Position numbers and translations under genes: made by a program
NCBI GenBank assembly: GCA_964415525.1
Contig: CAYQAS010000001.1
Coordinates: 1 to 64,000, forward strand
DNA from: CAZPUI01 sp964415525
GTDB taxonomy: Bacteria > Acidobacteriota > Holophagae > Holophagales > Holophagaceae
Length of the DNA stretch: 64,000 bases
Direction of reading: 5' to 3'
The notes under the pieces: generated by a model
What the model saw: the letters and a program-made list of their open reading frames with translations, nothing else
What the model was told of the DNA's origin: nothing
Database searches by the model: none
Shown here: piece by piece, positions 16,587 through 25,074 of the stretch
Layout of the letters: each line of letters begins with the position of its first letter
Position numbering within the stretch: position 1 is the first letter of the stretch

Positions 16587-16614
16587 AACCGCCCGGAACC
16601 CCGGGCGGTTTTGC
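16587..16614 (+). terminator. terminator after rplS
   Basis: CCGCCCGG and CCGGGCGG form a perfect 8-bp stem with a short loop, followed by TTTTG. This is a typical rho-independent terminator 20-50 bases after the rplS stop. Confidence 0.88.
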
Positions 16615-16643
16615 TGTACCTAAGGCCCTGAAAGGAACCCCGA

Positions 16644-17177
16644 ATGCGCCACTCCCTTCTCCTTCTTTCCCTCGCCTCCTGCCTGAGCCTCGGTGCTCAG
16701 GAGTTCCATCCCGGCGTCCACGGAGGCCTGAACCTCCCCGTGGGGGACCTGGGCAATGCCCTGGACTCCCACCCGGGCTTCACCTTCGGCGGCCATGTCG
16801 GCATCTACTACGGCGGCGGCCATGAACTGCGCCCCCGGGCTGATTTCACCACCTACGACGGTGGCTGGGAGCCGGTGGGGAACGGCAAGTTCACCAAGAA
16901 CAGCATCTCCGCCCTCAGCCTCGGCGCCGACTACCTCTACTACACCGAGCAGCGCCCCACCGGCTTCTACCTGGTGATGGGCCTCGCGAACCAGTGGTGG
17001 CACGTGAATCCCAAGGACGGCGCCAGCGAAAGCAACAGCAGCCTGAGCCTCACGGCGGGTGTGGGTTTCCGCCCCAACCGCATGTGGTCCTTCGAGGCCC
17101 GCTTTGCCACGGGCCAATTCCGCAGCGGAAACGGCCAGGCCACCCAGCTCCAGGGGGTCGCAAGCCTGCGACTCTGA
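16644..17177 (+). CDS. outer-membrane beta-barrel protein, first of a pair
   Basis: This 177-residue protein has a signal peptide (about residues 1-18, ending LGAQ). It then shows alternating strands with aromatic residues and ends in a beta-strand with a C-terminal RL, as expected for a small barrel of the OmpW/OmpA-like type. It shares a pattern with the next gene (Q-x-F-x-x-G, then LP-x-x-DL, then GG, then LRPR-x-D), so the two are paralogues. AAGGA lies about 7 bases before the ATG. The ligand or role is unknown. Confidence 0.8.
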   Translation: MRHSLLLLSLASCLSLGAQEFHPGVHGGLNLPVGDLGNALDSHPGFTFGGHVGIYYGGGHELRPRADFTTYDGGWEPVGNGKFTKNSISALSLGADYLYYTEQRPTGFYLVMGLANQWWHVNPKDGASESNSSLSLTAGVGFRPNRMWSFEARFATGQFRSGNGQATQLQGVASLRL

Positions 17178-17196
17178 CCCTTTTCAAACGCCTTCG

Positions 17197-17230
17197 CGCC
17201 GCTCGGGTAACATCGGGCGGCGATTTTATT
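17197..17230 (+). terminator. terminator between the two barrel genes
   Basis: CGCCGCTCG pairs with CGGGCGGCG with one mismatch around an 8-base loop and is followed by ATTTTATT. This suggests the two barrel genes are separately transcribed. Confidence 0.6.
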
Positions 17231-17308
17231 GGGGTCCCTTCCATCCTGCCTGACCTAAACCCAGCCCTGGCGGGGGCGTAACGACGTTCATCCCCTTTCG
17301 GAGGTTCG

Positions 17309-17914
17309 ATGTCCGCTTTCCGCCCCTTCCTCGCCCTGGCCGCCTTGGTCCTTGTGTCCGCTCCCGCGGCCCGCGCCCAGGACTTCCGCTACGGCCTGAC
17401 GCTTGGCACCCAGCTCCCCACAGCCGACCTCAAGGACTTCAACGACCGGCCCACCTTCCATGTGGGCGGCTTCGCGGACGTCAAGTTGAGCCACGGTTTC
17501 ACGCTCCGCCCTCGGGTGGATGCCATCTTCGCGGAGATGGAGAAGACAAGCTGGGAGTACTGGACCGACGCCTCCAATAAGCCCCAGAGCGCCGAGTTCA
17601 AGCGGAACGTCTACGGCCTCGGCGCCGGTGTGGACGTGCTCTACGCCCTGCCCGTGAGCCTCAAGGGCCTCTACGCCACCGCCGGCATCGGAGTGCAGAG
17701 CCTCAAGACCGAGGCCCTCTACGGCGGTCTCAAGAACACCGAAACCGCCACCAAGCCGACCTTCTCCATCGGTGCGGGCTACGAGGTGAACAAAAACTGG
17801 AGCGTGAGCGCCAAATACGTCGCCTCCAAGTTCAAGGTCAACGTCCCCTACAAGACCTATTCGGAAGATCCCACCGCAGGTGGCTTCCAGATGAGCGTGC
17901 ACTACACGTTCTAG
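17309..17914 (+). CDS. outer-membrane beta-barrel protein, second of a pair
   Basis: This 201-residue protein has a signal peptide (about residues 1-23, ending ARAQ). Alternating strands follow, and it ends FQMSVHYTF, a classic C-terminal aromatic outer-membrane signal. It resembles the gene just before it but is longer in the loops. CGGAGG lies about 4 bases before the ATG, and a strong terminator follows. A general porin, adhesin or OmpW-like role is possible, but nothing in the sequence decides. Confidence 0.85.
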   Translation: MSAFRPFLALAALVLVSAPAARAQDFRYGLTLGTQLPTADLKDFNDRPTFHVGGFADVKLSHGFTLRPRVDAIFAEMEKTSWEYWTDASNKPQSAEFKRNVYGLGAGVDVLYALPVSLKGLYATAGIGVQSLKTEALYGGLKNTETATKPTFSIGAGYEVNKNWSVSAKYVASKFKVNVPYKTYSEDPTAGGFQMSVHYTF

Positions 17915-17940
17915 ACGCGATCGCCGCATCCTTCGCGTCG

Positions 17941-17966
17941 AACCGGGGCTCAGGCCCCGGTTTTTC
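17941..17966 (+). terminator. terminator after second barrel gene
   Basis: AACCGGGGC and GCCCCGGTT form a perfect stem with a very short loop and are followed by TTTTC. It lies 27 bases after the stop. Confidence 0.85.
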
Positions 17967-18042
17967 ATGTACCGGACCCATGGAGAGAGTTCCCACCTTG
18001 TTCAGTGTCGCGCCTTCCCAGGCGCCATTCTGCCCGCAACGG

Positions 18043-18072
18043 TTGCCCCCACCTTACTTTGCAAGGCATACT
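18043..18072 (+). promoter_or_regulatory. candidate promoter for adenylate kinase gene
   Basis: TTGCCC at 18043-18048 and CATACT at 18067-18072 are 18 bases apart, matching the -35/-10 spacing. The start of the kinase gene follows 43 bases later. Confidence 0.4.
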
Positions 18073-18115
18073 GCCCGATTCCAGGAATGCCTTTTGCCTG
18101 CTGGAGTCCACTGCC

Positions 18116-18730
18116 ATGCCCCATCGCTACAAGACCGTCCTCCTCCTCGGCGCTCCCGGTTCGGGAAAGGGCACCCAGGGCAAGATCATCAGCCGGGTGC
18201 CCGGATTCTTCCATCTGGCCGTGGGCGACATCTTCCGCACCCTGGACATGACGAGTGAGCTCGGCCAGCAGTTCCTGAGCTATTCGACCCGGGGCGAACT
18301 GGTGCCCGATGCGCTCACCCTTGAGATGTGGCGCCAGAACATCCACGCCCAGACGGTGCTCAGCCTCTACAAGCCGAAGGAGGATCTGCTGGTGCTGGAC
18401 GGCCTCCCGCGCAACCTGGCCCAGGCCAAGGCGCTGGAAAGCTATGTCAATGTCCTCAAGGTCATCCACCTCGCCTGCGAGGATGAGGAAGCGATGGTGC
18501 ACCGCATGCGCCGACGCGCCCTCCGGGAGAACCGGATGGACGATGCCGACGAGAAGGTCATCCGGCGCCGCTTCGAGGTCTATCGGCGGGAGACCCAGCC
18601 CGTCCTCAACTTCTACCCCGAGTCGATGATCACCTCCGTGGACGCATTGGGCTCACCCGCCTCGGTGCTCCAGCAGGTGCTCCAGGTGTTGGTCCCAGTC
18701 CAGGACGCCATTTTCCACAACCCGCTGTAG
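18116..18730 (+). CDS. adk: adenylate kinase, short form
   Basis: This 204-residue P-loop kinase interconverts ATP + AMP and 2 ADP. The Walker A motif GAPGSGKGTQG is at residues 12-22, followed by the AMP-binding block HLAVGDIFR and the LDGLPRNLAQA block where the family has DGFPR. The LID region (around RRRALRENRMDDADE) is short, without the zinc or insert form. The DGLPR variant and overall divergence leave open a related nucleoside monophosphate kinase. It stands alone, not in the usual secY-adk setting. Confidence 0.8.
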   Translation: MPHRYKTVLLLGAPGSGKGTQGKIISRVPGFFHLAVGDIFRTLDMTSELGQQFLSYSTRGELVPDALTLEMWRQNIHAQTVLSLYKPKEDLLVLDGLPRNLAQAKALESYVNVLKVIHLACEDEEAMVHRMRRRALRENRMDDADEKVIRRRFEVYRRETQPVLNFYPESMITSVDALGSPASVLQQVLQVLVPVQDAIFHNPL

Positions 18731-18750
18731 GCCCCTCGAGAGATATGCAA

Positions 18751-18776
18751 AAGCGCCGCCCCTGGGGCGGCGCTTG
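18751..18776 (+). terminator. hairpin after adenylate kinase gene
   Basis: AAGCGCCGCC and GGCGGCGCTT form a perfect 10-bp stem around CCTGG. There is no clear T-tract after it (GCCGTTG), so it may end transcription weakly or only protect the 3' end. The rest of the 243-base gap to the next gene shows nothing I can name. Confidence 0.6.
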
Positions 18777-18973
18777 CCGTTGTCGATGGGCTTGCTCGTA
18801 CGAGTGACGCAGGAAAGCCTCTCCCCGATCCCGAAGGAGAGCCGGGGGCGGCATCCAAGCGCAGGGCCGCGGCCATGGTGCCCGGATTCAGGCCAAGAGG
18901 GTTCGGTCACTTGTTGGAAGAACTTGAACCTTTCCTGATGCATCCTCATGTCAAGCATGTCCCTGGAGGCCCC

Positions 18974-19417
18974 ATGTTCCGCCCCGCCCTGCTCACCGTC
19001 GCCTGCACCACGGTGCTCTTCGCCCAGGGCAGCCGCTCGCCCACAACCAAGCTCCAGCGTGGCTTCACGAGCCTGTCCAACGGCACCTGGGAGCAGGCCC
19101 TGCGAGAGTGGAACGAGGATGGCACGCTGTCCCCAACCCGCTGTGATGACCTCCGCGCTCGGCTGGGCAAGCTGGGGCATGAACCCAAGAGCCTCGGGGA
19201 TTTCACGGCCTTTCATCCGCCCCTGGTCCAGAACCTCTGGCAGCGGCACTGGGTACTGGCGACCTTCGACACCGGCGCGGCGTTCTTCTGCTTCGATTTC
19301 CAGTCACACAAGGGGGAATGGCGCCTCTTCAGGCTCGAGGTCTCCGGAAACCCCCAAGAGCTGCTCCCCAACCTTGACGAGAAGAGCCTTCCCGTGCGCG
19401 TGGTGGACGGGCGTTAG
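18974..19417 (+). CDS. small exported protein of unknown function
   Basis: This 147-residue protein has a signal peptide (about residues 1-17, ending LFAQ). A mixed alpha/beta body follows, with a single cysteine at TRCDDLR and a C-terminal FCFDFQSHKGEWRLFRLEV segment. No family is recognised. GGAGG lies 4 bases before the ATG. It ends 32 bases from the convergent decarboxylase gene. Confidence 0.7.
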   Translation: MFRPALLTVACTTVLFAQGSRSPTTKLQRGFTSLSNGTWEQALREWNEDGTLSPTRCDDLRARLGKLGHEPKSLGDFTAFHPPLVQNLWQRHWVLATFDTGAAFFCFDFQSHKGEWRLFRLEVSGNPQELLPNLDEKSLPVRVVDGR

Positions 19418-19449
19418 GCTGTCGGATCCAAACGGAGCCTGCCGCAGAC

Positions 19450-20916
19450 TCAGAGCCCGTATTCCTTCCAGCGGCTCGACACTCGCGCCAGCACCTCCTC
19501 CGGGAAGGCCAGATCCCGCGGCCACTCGCGCTTGTAGTCATCGAAGGGCTTGTTCTTGCGGGTGGCGTCGATGCCCACCTTGCTGCCGAAGGCGAAGCGG
19601 TCGGAGGCGTGGTCCAGTACATCCAGGGGCCCGTCCGTGAAGAGCATGTCCCGGCGCGGATCGACATTCGAGGTCAGGCGGAAGAGGACTTCCTGAAGGT
19701 CGTGGGGATCGATGTCCTCGTCCACGATGACGATGCCCTTGGTGAACATGATCTGGCCCGTGCCCCAGATGGCGTTCATCACCTTCTGGGGGTGGCCGGG
19801 GTATTCCTTGCGCATGCTGAGGATGACGAGGTTGTGGAAGGCGCCCGCGGCGGGCAGGTGCATGTCCCGGATCTCTGGCAGCACGAGGCGCAGGAGCGGC
19901 AGGAAGATGCGCTCCGTGGCGAGGCCGAGGTACTCGTCTTCCTGGGGAGGACGCCCCACCAGCGTGGCGTTGAAGACGGGGTTTTTGCGGTGGGTGATGG
20001 CCTCCACATGGAGCACGGGGTAGTCATCCGCCAGGGAGTAGTAGCCCGTGTGATCGCCGAAGGGGCCCTCCCGGCGCAGCTCCGCGGGATCCACCCAGCC
20101 CTCGATCACGAGTTCGGAATCCGCGGGCACTTCCAGATCGTTCGAGACACACTTCACCATCTCCACGCCTTCCCCACGCAGGAAGCCCGTGAACATGACC
20201 TCGCTGAGCATGGGCGGCAGGGGGGCCGTGGCGGCATAGAGCAGCGCGGGATCGCCGCCAAAGGCGACCGCCACGGGCATGCGCTCGCCGTTCGCGTAGC
20301 CGTGGCGGGCCCGCGCGCCATCGTGGTGGAGCTGGGTGTGGAAGCCGAGGGTGCGGTCGTCATAGACCTGCAGGCGGTAGAGCCCCATGTTGCGACGACC
20401 GTCCTTGTAGCGGACGTGGCTCATGCCCATGGTGATGAAGGGGCCGCCGTCCTCGGGCCAGGTGGTGATCACCGGCAGCTCCGTGAGCCTCACCTGATCG
20501 CCCGTCCGCACGACCTCCTGACAGGCGCCCTTGCGCACGGTCTTGGGCATCCAGGCGCTGATCTCCGCGAGCATGGGCAGCTTCGCCAGTTTATCGAGGA
20601 AGGAGCCGCCGGGCTTCGGCACCGCCTCCGCCACCAGCTTCTCGATTCGGTCGCCGATGGCGTCCAGGCCGCGGGCCTCGCGATCCACCCCCAGCGCCAT
20701 CTGCATGCGCTTCAGGCTGCCGTAGACGTTCATCGCCACCGGCATGCCGCCGCCCTTCGGCCTTTCGAACAGCAGCGCCGGACCGCCGCCCCGCAGCTTG
20801 GAGATGCGGTCCACGATGGCGGCCATCTCCAGGCAGGGATCCACCTCCGCCGTGATGCGCTTCAGCTCCCCGACCTGTTCGAGCTGCTTGAGGAAGGTCT
20901 GAAAGTCACGGCCCAT
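19450..20916 (-). CDS. UbiD-family decarboxylase
   Basis: This 488-residue protein belongs to the UbiD family, which uses prenylated FMN made by UbiX to decarboxylate aromatic or unsaturated acids, in E. coli at the ubiquinone step. Family blocks are visible: DFQTFLKQLEQVGELKRI at the start, PALLFERPKGGGMPVAMNVYG, RRNMGLYRLQ, the catalytic-region REGPFGDHTGYYS, and MNAIWGTGQIMFTKGIVIVD. The ATG at 20916 has GGAG 6 bases upstream; an ATG at 20922 is adjacent but too close. No ubiX or ubiquinone gene is nearby, so the substrate is open; a quinone precursor or another aromatic acid is possible. Confidence 0.9.
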   Translation of the reverse strand: MGRDFQTFLKQLEQVGELKRITAEVDPCLEMAAIVDRISKLRGGGPALLFERPKGGGMPVAMNVYGSLKRMQMALGVDREARGLDAIGDRIEKLVAEAVPKPGGSFLDKLAKLPMLAEISAWMPKTVRKGACQEVVRTGDQVRLTELPVITTWPEDGGPFITMGMSHVRYKDGRRNMGLYRLQVYDDRTLGFHTQLHHDGARARHGYANGERMPVAVAFGGDPALLYAATAPLPPMLSEVMFTGFLRGEGVEMVKCVSNDLEVPADSELVIEGWVDPAELRREGPFGDHTGYYSLADDYPVLHVEAITHRKNPVFNATLVGRPPQEDEYLGLATERIFLPLLRLVLPEIRDMHLPAAGAFHNLVILSMRKEYPGHPQKVMNAIWGTGQIMFTKGIVIVDEDIDPHDLQEVLFRLTSNVDPRRDMLFTDGPLDVLDHASDRFAFGSKVGIDATRKNKPFDDYKREWPRDLAFPEEVLARVSSRWKEYGL

Positions 20917-20967
20917 GGTCATCTCCGAGGGGCAATGATCCCACGGCGCGTGATCGCCGCCGCGTCT

Positions 20968-21116
20968 GTCCTGAACGAGGGGGACCGCCCGGCTGCTTCG
21001 CACCCTCTGCGTCCCCCTCGCGCACCCCACTCAGCGATCGGGCCAAGCCCGCTCACTGCGTCCTCCCTGAACGAGGCGGACCGCCCGGTTGCTTCGCACC
21101 CTCTGTGGCCCTCGCG
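20968..21116. repeat. pair of ~52-bp direct repeats
   Basis: 20968-21021 and 21064-21116 are closely similar (period 96): both read CTGAACGAGG-GGACCGCCCGG-TGCTTCGCACCCTCTG and end CCCTCGCG, with a handful of substitutions. The second copy abuts the stop codon of the hybrid kinase gene. They lie between two minus-strand genes, in the kinase's 3' flank and the decarboxylase's 5' flank. No protein is encoded. Confidence 0.75.
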
Positions 21117-23327
21117 TCAGCCGATGACGTCGGCCAAGGTCTCTTTCAGTTTCTGCCGGGTGAAGGGTTTGCTCAGAAAGGCCTGGGGATGCTCCGCGTG
21201 TTCACCCGCCATGGCCTGACTGCGGTCGTAGCCGCTGACCAGGATCACGGGGACGTCGGGATCGAGCCGTCTCAGGGCCTCCAGGGTTTCCCAGCCATCC
21301 ATGCCGGGCATGGTGAGGTCCGTGATCAGGCACCGGATCTCCCCCCCTCGCTGGCGGAAGTGCTCCAAGGCGATCTCGCCGCCCCCTGCCATCAGCACGT
21401 CGAAGCCCAGGGACTCCACCAGCGCCCCCATGGCCGTGAGCAAGGCAGGGTCATCATCGACCAGGAGGATCGTTCGCCGTTCCGAACGGGCGGCCTCACG
21501 GATGACGACCTCGGGAACCTCAACCACCGCATCAAGGCAGATCGGTAGGTGGATCCTGAAGCAGCTCCCCCGGCCCGGTTCACTCTCCACCGAGACAGCC
21601 CCGCCATGGGACTGCACGATGCCGAGCACGACGGAGAGACCGAGTCCCCGGCCCGTGAACTTGGTGGACCAGAAGGGATCGAACAGCTTCTCGACATCCG
21701 CCTCCTGGATACCGCTCCCGGAGTCCCGGACTTCGATCTGGACATACTCGACCTCGGCAGGCTGCCAGCGGAGAGGGAAGCGGTGCCGAATGGGCAGCGC
21801 GGAAGCAGGCCCAGTGCTCAGACAAAGGCGGACCGGGGCTGCCTTCCCCGTGGAGGCCTCCGCGGCGTTCAGCACCAGGTTTTGGAGGGCCTGTTCGAGC
21901 TGGTCCGCATCGGCGCGCAGCGTGGGACCAGGCCGGCCGCATGGGAGTTCCAATTCCAGGGCGCTCTCCAGGGATTCCTGCAGGGAGGGCAGCAGGTTCT
22001 CGCAAAGGGTGACGATGCGCAGGGGCATAAACGCCCCCGTGCGCTGCCCCAGGTAGGCCAGCATCAGATGGCTAATTTCCGACGCCCGTTCGGTCGCCTT
22101 GTGGGCCCGCTGGAGCCAGGGCGTGCCGGCCGCCTCGGGGTGCCGCGAGGCCATCATCTCCAGGTTGCCCATCACCACCTGCAGCTGGTTGTTGAAGTGA
22201 TGCGCAATGGCCCCCGCCATCCGGGCAAGGCTCTCGGACTTCTCGAGCTGGCGGTTCCGGGCCTCCAACTCGGCCCGCTCGGCCTCCATCCGCTTGCGCC
22301 CGCTGATGTCCCGGACCATGAAAACGAGTCGCTGCGGCGTCCCTTGAGGCCCCGGGATGATGCCGCTGTTCACCTCGATGTCGAAGACGCTCCCGTCCTT
22401 GCGCCGGCCCCGGTACTCCCGTGTGCCGTGCTGCTCCCCCTGGAACATCTGCTGGATACGCGCCCGGGCCCGATCCACGTCCTCAGGCGCGACACACTCC
22501 AGGATGCCCAACCCCAACTCCTCTCCGGGACGGTAGCCAAACACGGCATGGGCCACGGGGGAGACCATCAGGATGCGCCCCTCCAGATCCGTGATCGTGA
22601 TGTCGTCGGGCGAGGCGTTGAGGATGGAGCGATAGGTCTCCTCGCTCTCTCGAAGCAGCTCCTTATCCTCGAGCAGGCCCGCACTCAGCCGCTGGTTGTT
22701 CATGAGAATGAACCCCAGGGTCCAGAGGGACGAGGTGGCGAGAGGGACGAGGTAGGCCAGCACCTGGATGGGCGTCTGCTGTTCCACGGATGTGATGGCG
22801 GGCTGCAGGACAGCGGCCAGGGCCCGCACCACGCTGAAGGCCCCGTAGAACAGGAAGGCCGAGGCGGTGAGCAGGATGGAGGCCCGCAGGGCGGAATTGC
22901 GGCGAGAGAGCAGATCAAAGGCCGTGCACAGTGAGACAAGACCCATGGCAGCCGTGAAGGCCAAGGCCCGTCCTGAAACGCTCGGGGTGATGAAGATGCC
23001 GTGGTAGTAGAGGAGGAGGAAGAGCGCATAGGCCAGGAGGTAGAGGCGCCAGGTCCGGGGCTTGCCGAGGAAATCCTGGATGGCAAAGCTCAGCAGGATC
23101 TGCCCCGCCACCGCCATCGGCGTGGCGAGCAGGACCAGGGGCAGGAGCCGTTCGACCTTGTAGAAGGGCCAGAGGATCGTCCCCAGGGTGATCAGGATGC
23201 AGCCCAGCAGCCAGGGCCCCATCCCCCGCTCCTCCCGGTTGAAGCGGAACTGGATGGTGATCGCCAGGAGTTGGATCGCGAGGATGAGCCCGAGGACGAA
23301 AGCGAGCGTGCGGAGGTCGAGGAACAT
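21117..23327 (-). CDS. hybrid histidine kinase with membrane N-terminus, PAS and receiver
   Basis: This 736-residue protein has about seven membrane helices in the first ~220 residues, a PAS domain with PAC motif (about 235-355), a HisKA domain with H376 in AIAHHFNN, and a HATPase domain with DSGSGI and a GRGLGLSVV box. A C-terminal receiver domain (about 620-736) carries the phospho-acceptor region ITDLTMPGMDGWE. The residue after the catalytic His is His instead of the usual Asp. The ATG at 23327 starts the first helix. A phosphorelay role is likely, the input is unknown, and no separate output regulator is adjacent. Confidence 0.93.
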   Translation of the reverse strand: MFLDLRTLAFVLGLILAIQLLAITIQFRFNREERGMGPWLLGCILITLGTILWPFYKVERLLPLVLLATPMAVAGQILLSFAIQDFLGKPRTWRLYLLAYALFLLLYYHGIFITPSVSGRALAFTAAMGLVSLCTAFDLLSRRNSALRASILLTASAFLFYGAFSVVRALAAVLQPAITSVEQQTPIQVLAYLVPLATSSLWTLGFILMNNQRLSAGLLEDKELLRESEETYRSILNASPDDITITDLEGRILMVSPVAHAVFGYRPGEELGLGILECVAPEDVDRARARIQQMFQGEQHGTREYRGRRKDGSVFDIEVNSGIIPGPQGTPQRLVFMVRDISGRKRMEAERAELEARNRQLEKSESLARMAGAIAHHFNNQLQVVMGNLEMMASRHPEAAGTPWLQRAHKATERASEISHLMLAYLGQRTGAFMPLRIVTLCENLLPSLQESLESALELELPCGRPGPTLRADADQLEQALQNLVLNAAEASTGKAAPVRLCLSTGPASALPIRHRFPLRWQPAEVEYVQIEVRDSGSGIQEADVEKLFDPFWSTKFTGRGLGLSVVLGIVQSHGGAVSVESEPGRGSCFRIHLPICLDAVVEVPEVVIREAARSERRTILLVDDDPALLTAMGALVESLGFDVLMAGGGEIALEHFRQRGGEIRCLITDLTMPGMDGWETLEALRRLDPDVPVILVSGYDRSQAMAGEHAEHPQAFLSKPFTRQKLKETLADVIG

Positions 23328-23514
23328 GGGGAGCCTTGGACGGGGTCCATGGAAGGATCGAAGACCATGGGCCTGCAGGACGGAAGCGCCTGAAAGAAGA
23401 CTTATCGCCCCGAAGATCTCAACGGTTGAGACACAAGGCACAGCAAGGCCTGTTCAAAGCGGCCGGGCGGGTGCATAAGGGAGGAAACCCTTCATTCCAG
23501 ACCCGGAGGCTCCC

Positions 23515-24900
23515 ATGGCCCGTCCCCTCGCCCTGCTCCTGCTCGCGGGCACCCTGCTTCAGGCCCAGTCCGATCCCCGCCTGGCGCGGGCGAGCCGCTC
23601 GGAGCAGGACGGCTGGATCCAGGTGCGCCTGGAAGGCTCTCCCACGGAGATCGGCTACCAGCACGGCCACCTGCTGGCGCCAGAAATCGATGATGCTTTC
23701 AAGGCGCTCACGGGCCTGACCCGGGTGCAGACGGGCAAGGATTGGGCCGCCCTCCGCGGCCTGGCCCAGCGGTTCTTCCTCCCCAAGCTCGGAGAGGAAT
23801 ACCGCATGGAGCTGGAAGGCCTCGCGGTGGGACTCCGGGCGCGGGGCTACCGCTACGACCTGGTGGACCTGCTCGTGCTGAACGGCTGGATAGAACTGGC
23901 CTGGTACTACCTGCCCCTCCAGGCGGAAAAGACGAAGCCCGGCACGGGGCTGAACAAGGCCCCGGGCAACTGCAGCGCCTTCATCGCCACCGGCAGCTTC
24001 ACCAAGGACGGCGGCATCGTCATGGCCCACAACGCCTGGGTGGACTACGCCATCGGCACCCGCTGGCGCATCGCTTTCGACATCCGCCCCGCCAAGGGCC
24101 AGCGCCTCGTGATGGACGGCTTCCCGGGCTCCATCCAGAGCGGGGACGACTTCGCGATGAACGGCTCCGGCATCCTCATCACCGAAACGACCATCACCGG
24201 GTTCAAGGGGTTCAAGGAGGACGGCGTGCCGGAATTCATCCGGGCGCGCCGCGCGGCCCAGTACGCCACCTCCATCGACAGCTTCGCCGCGCTCATGGGC
24301 GAGGACAGCAACGGCGCCTACGCCAACACCTGGCTCGTGGGCGACCTCAAGACCGGCGAGATCGCCAAGCTGGATCTGGGGCTCAAGCACCAGAAGCTCT
24401 GGCGCACCCGGGATGGCGCCTACGTCGGCTCGAACTTCGGCACCGACGCCGCGCTGCTCAAGGAGGAAACCACCTTCGACACCGTGAACCCGAAGTCCTC
24501 CCCCAACGCGCGCAAGGCCCGCTGGGAGCAGGTCATGGCGGAGGTGAAGGGCAGGATCGACGCGCCGATGGCCATGAAGCTGATGGCAGACCACTTGGAT
24601 GCGACCCAGGGCAAGGAGGACGGCGGCAGCCGCTGCCTGTGCGGACACCTGGACCGGGATGCCACCGCGGCCTCGGAGTGGGACCTGCCCGCCTTCGCCC
24701 CCTTCGGAGCCATCAACGGCAAGGTGACCACCGCCGCCCTGGCCCGGAACTTCGCCTTCTGGGGACGCGCCGGCCACCCCTGCGGCATGGCCTTCAACGC
24801 CGCCTCCTACCTCGAAGCCCACCCGGAATTCCGCTGGCAGGCCGCCTTCCTGCAGGACGCCCCCAGCCGCCCCTGGTCCCTGCTTCGATTCGGGAAATAG
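23515..24900 (+). CDS. exported C45/phospholipase-B-like Ntn hydrolase
   Basis: This 461-residue protein has a signal peptide (about residues 1-18, ending LQAQ). A segment ending GYQHGHLLAPEI follows, then APGNCSAFIATGSFTKDGG. The cysteine there is a candidate Ntn nucleophile, as in acyl-CoA:6-aminopenicillanic acid acyltransferase (C45) and phospholipase-B-like proteins, which cleave amide bonds after self-processing. Later blocks include GFPGSIQSGDDFAMNGSG and ETTITGF, which fit the same fold. The substrate is unknown. GGAGG lies 5 bases before the ATG. It diverges from the hybrid kinase; 187 bases between them hold both promoters. Confidence 0.8.
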   Translation: MARPLALLLLAGTLLQAQSDPRLARASRSEQDGWIQVRLEGSPTEIGYQHGHLLAPEIDDAFKALTGLTRVQTGKDWAALRGLAQRFFLPKLGEEYRMELEGLAVGLRARGYRYDLVDLLVLNGWIELAWYYLPLQAEKTKPGTGLNKAPGNCSAFIATGSFTKDGGIVMAHNAWVDYAIGTRWRIAFDIRPAKGQRLVMDGFPGSIQSGDDFAMNGSGILITETTITGFKGFKEDGVPEFIRARRAAQYATSIDSFAALMGEDSNGAYANTWLVGDLKTGEIAKLDLGLKHQKLWRTRDGAYVGSNFGTDAALLKEETTFDTVNPKSSPNARKARWEQVMAEVKGRIDAPMAMKLMADHLDATQGKEDGGSRCLCGHLDRDATAASEWDLPAFAPFGAINGKVTTAALARNFAFWGRAGHPCGMAFNAASYLEAHPEFRWQAAFLQDAPSRPWSLLRFGK

Positions 24901-25074
24901 ACGCGACGCACCACGGGCTACAGCAAGGTCCTGTTCGAGCAGGTCTTCGATTGCGAAGTCGAGGTGGAGTTGCTCGAGGCCATCATGGTCGGGGGACGCC
25001 CGATGCCTGATGCGCATCGCGCCGAAGGCCGCCGTGTGGCCGGAGTAGGAAGGCTCCGGGGCATCATGGAAGCC

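Noticed and set aside
20968..21116. CRISPR array
   Set aside because: Only two units with a 96-base period and imperfect identity; no cas genes in the window.
24901..25074. Upstream extension of the first AraC-GyrI gene
   Set aside because: The frame is open but adds ~40 residues not found in the paralogue; kept only as an alternative start.
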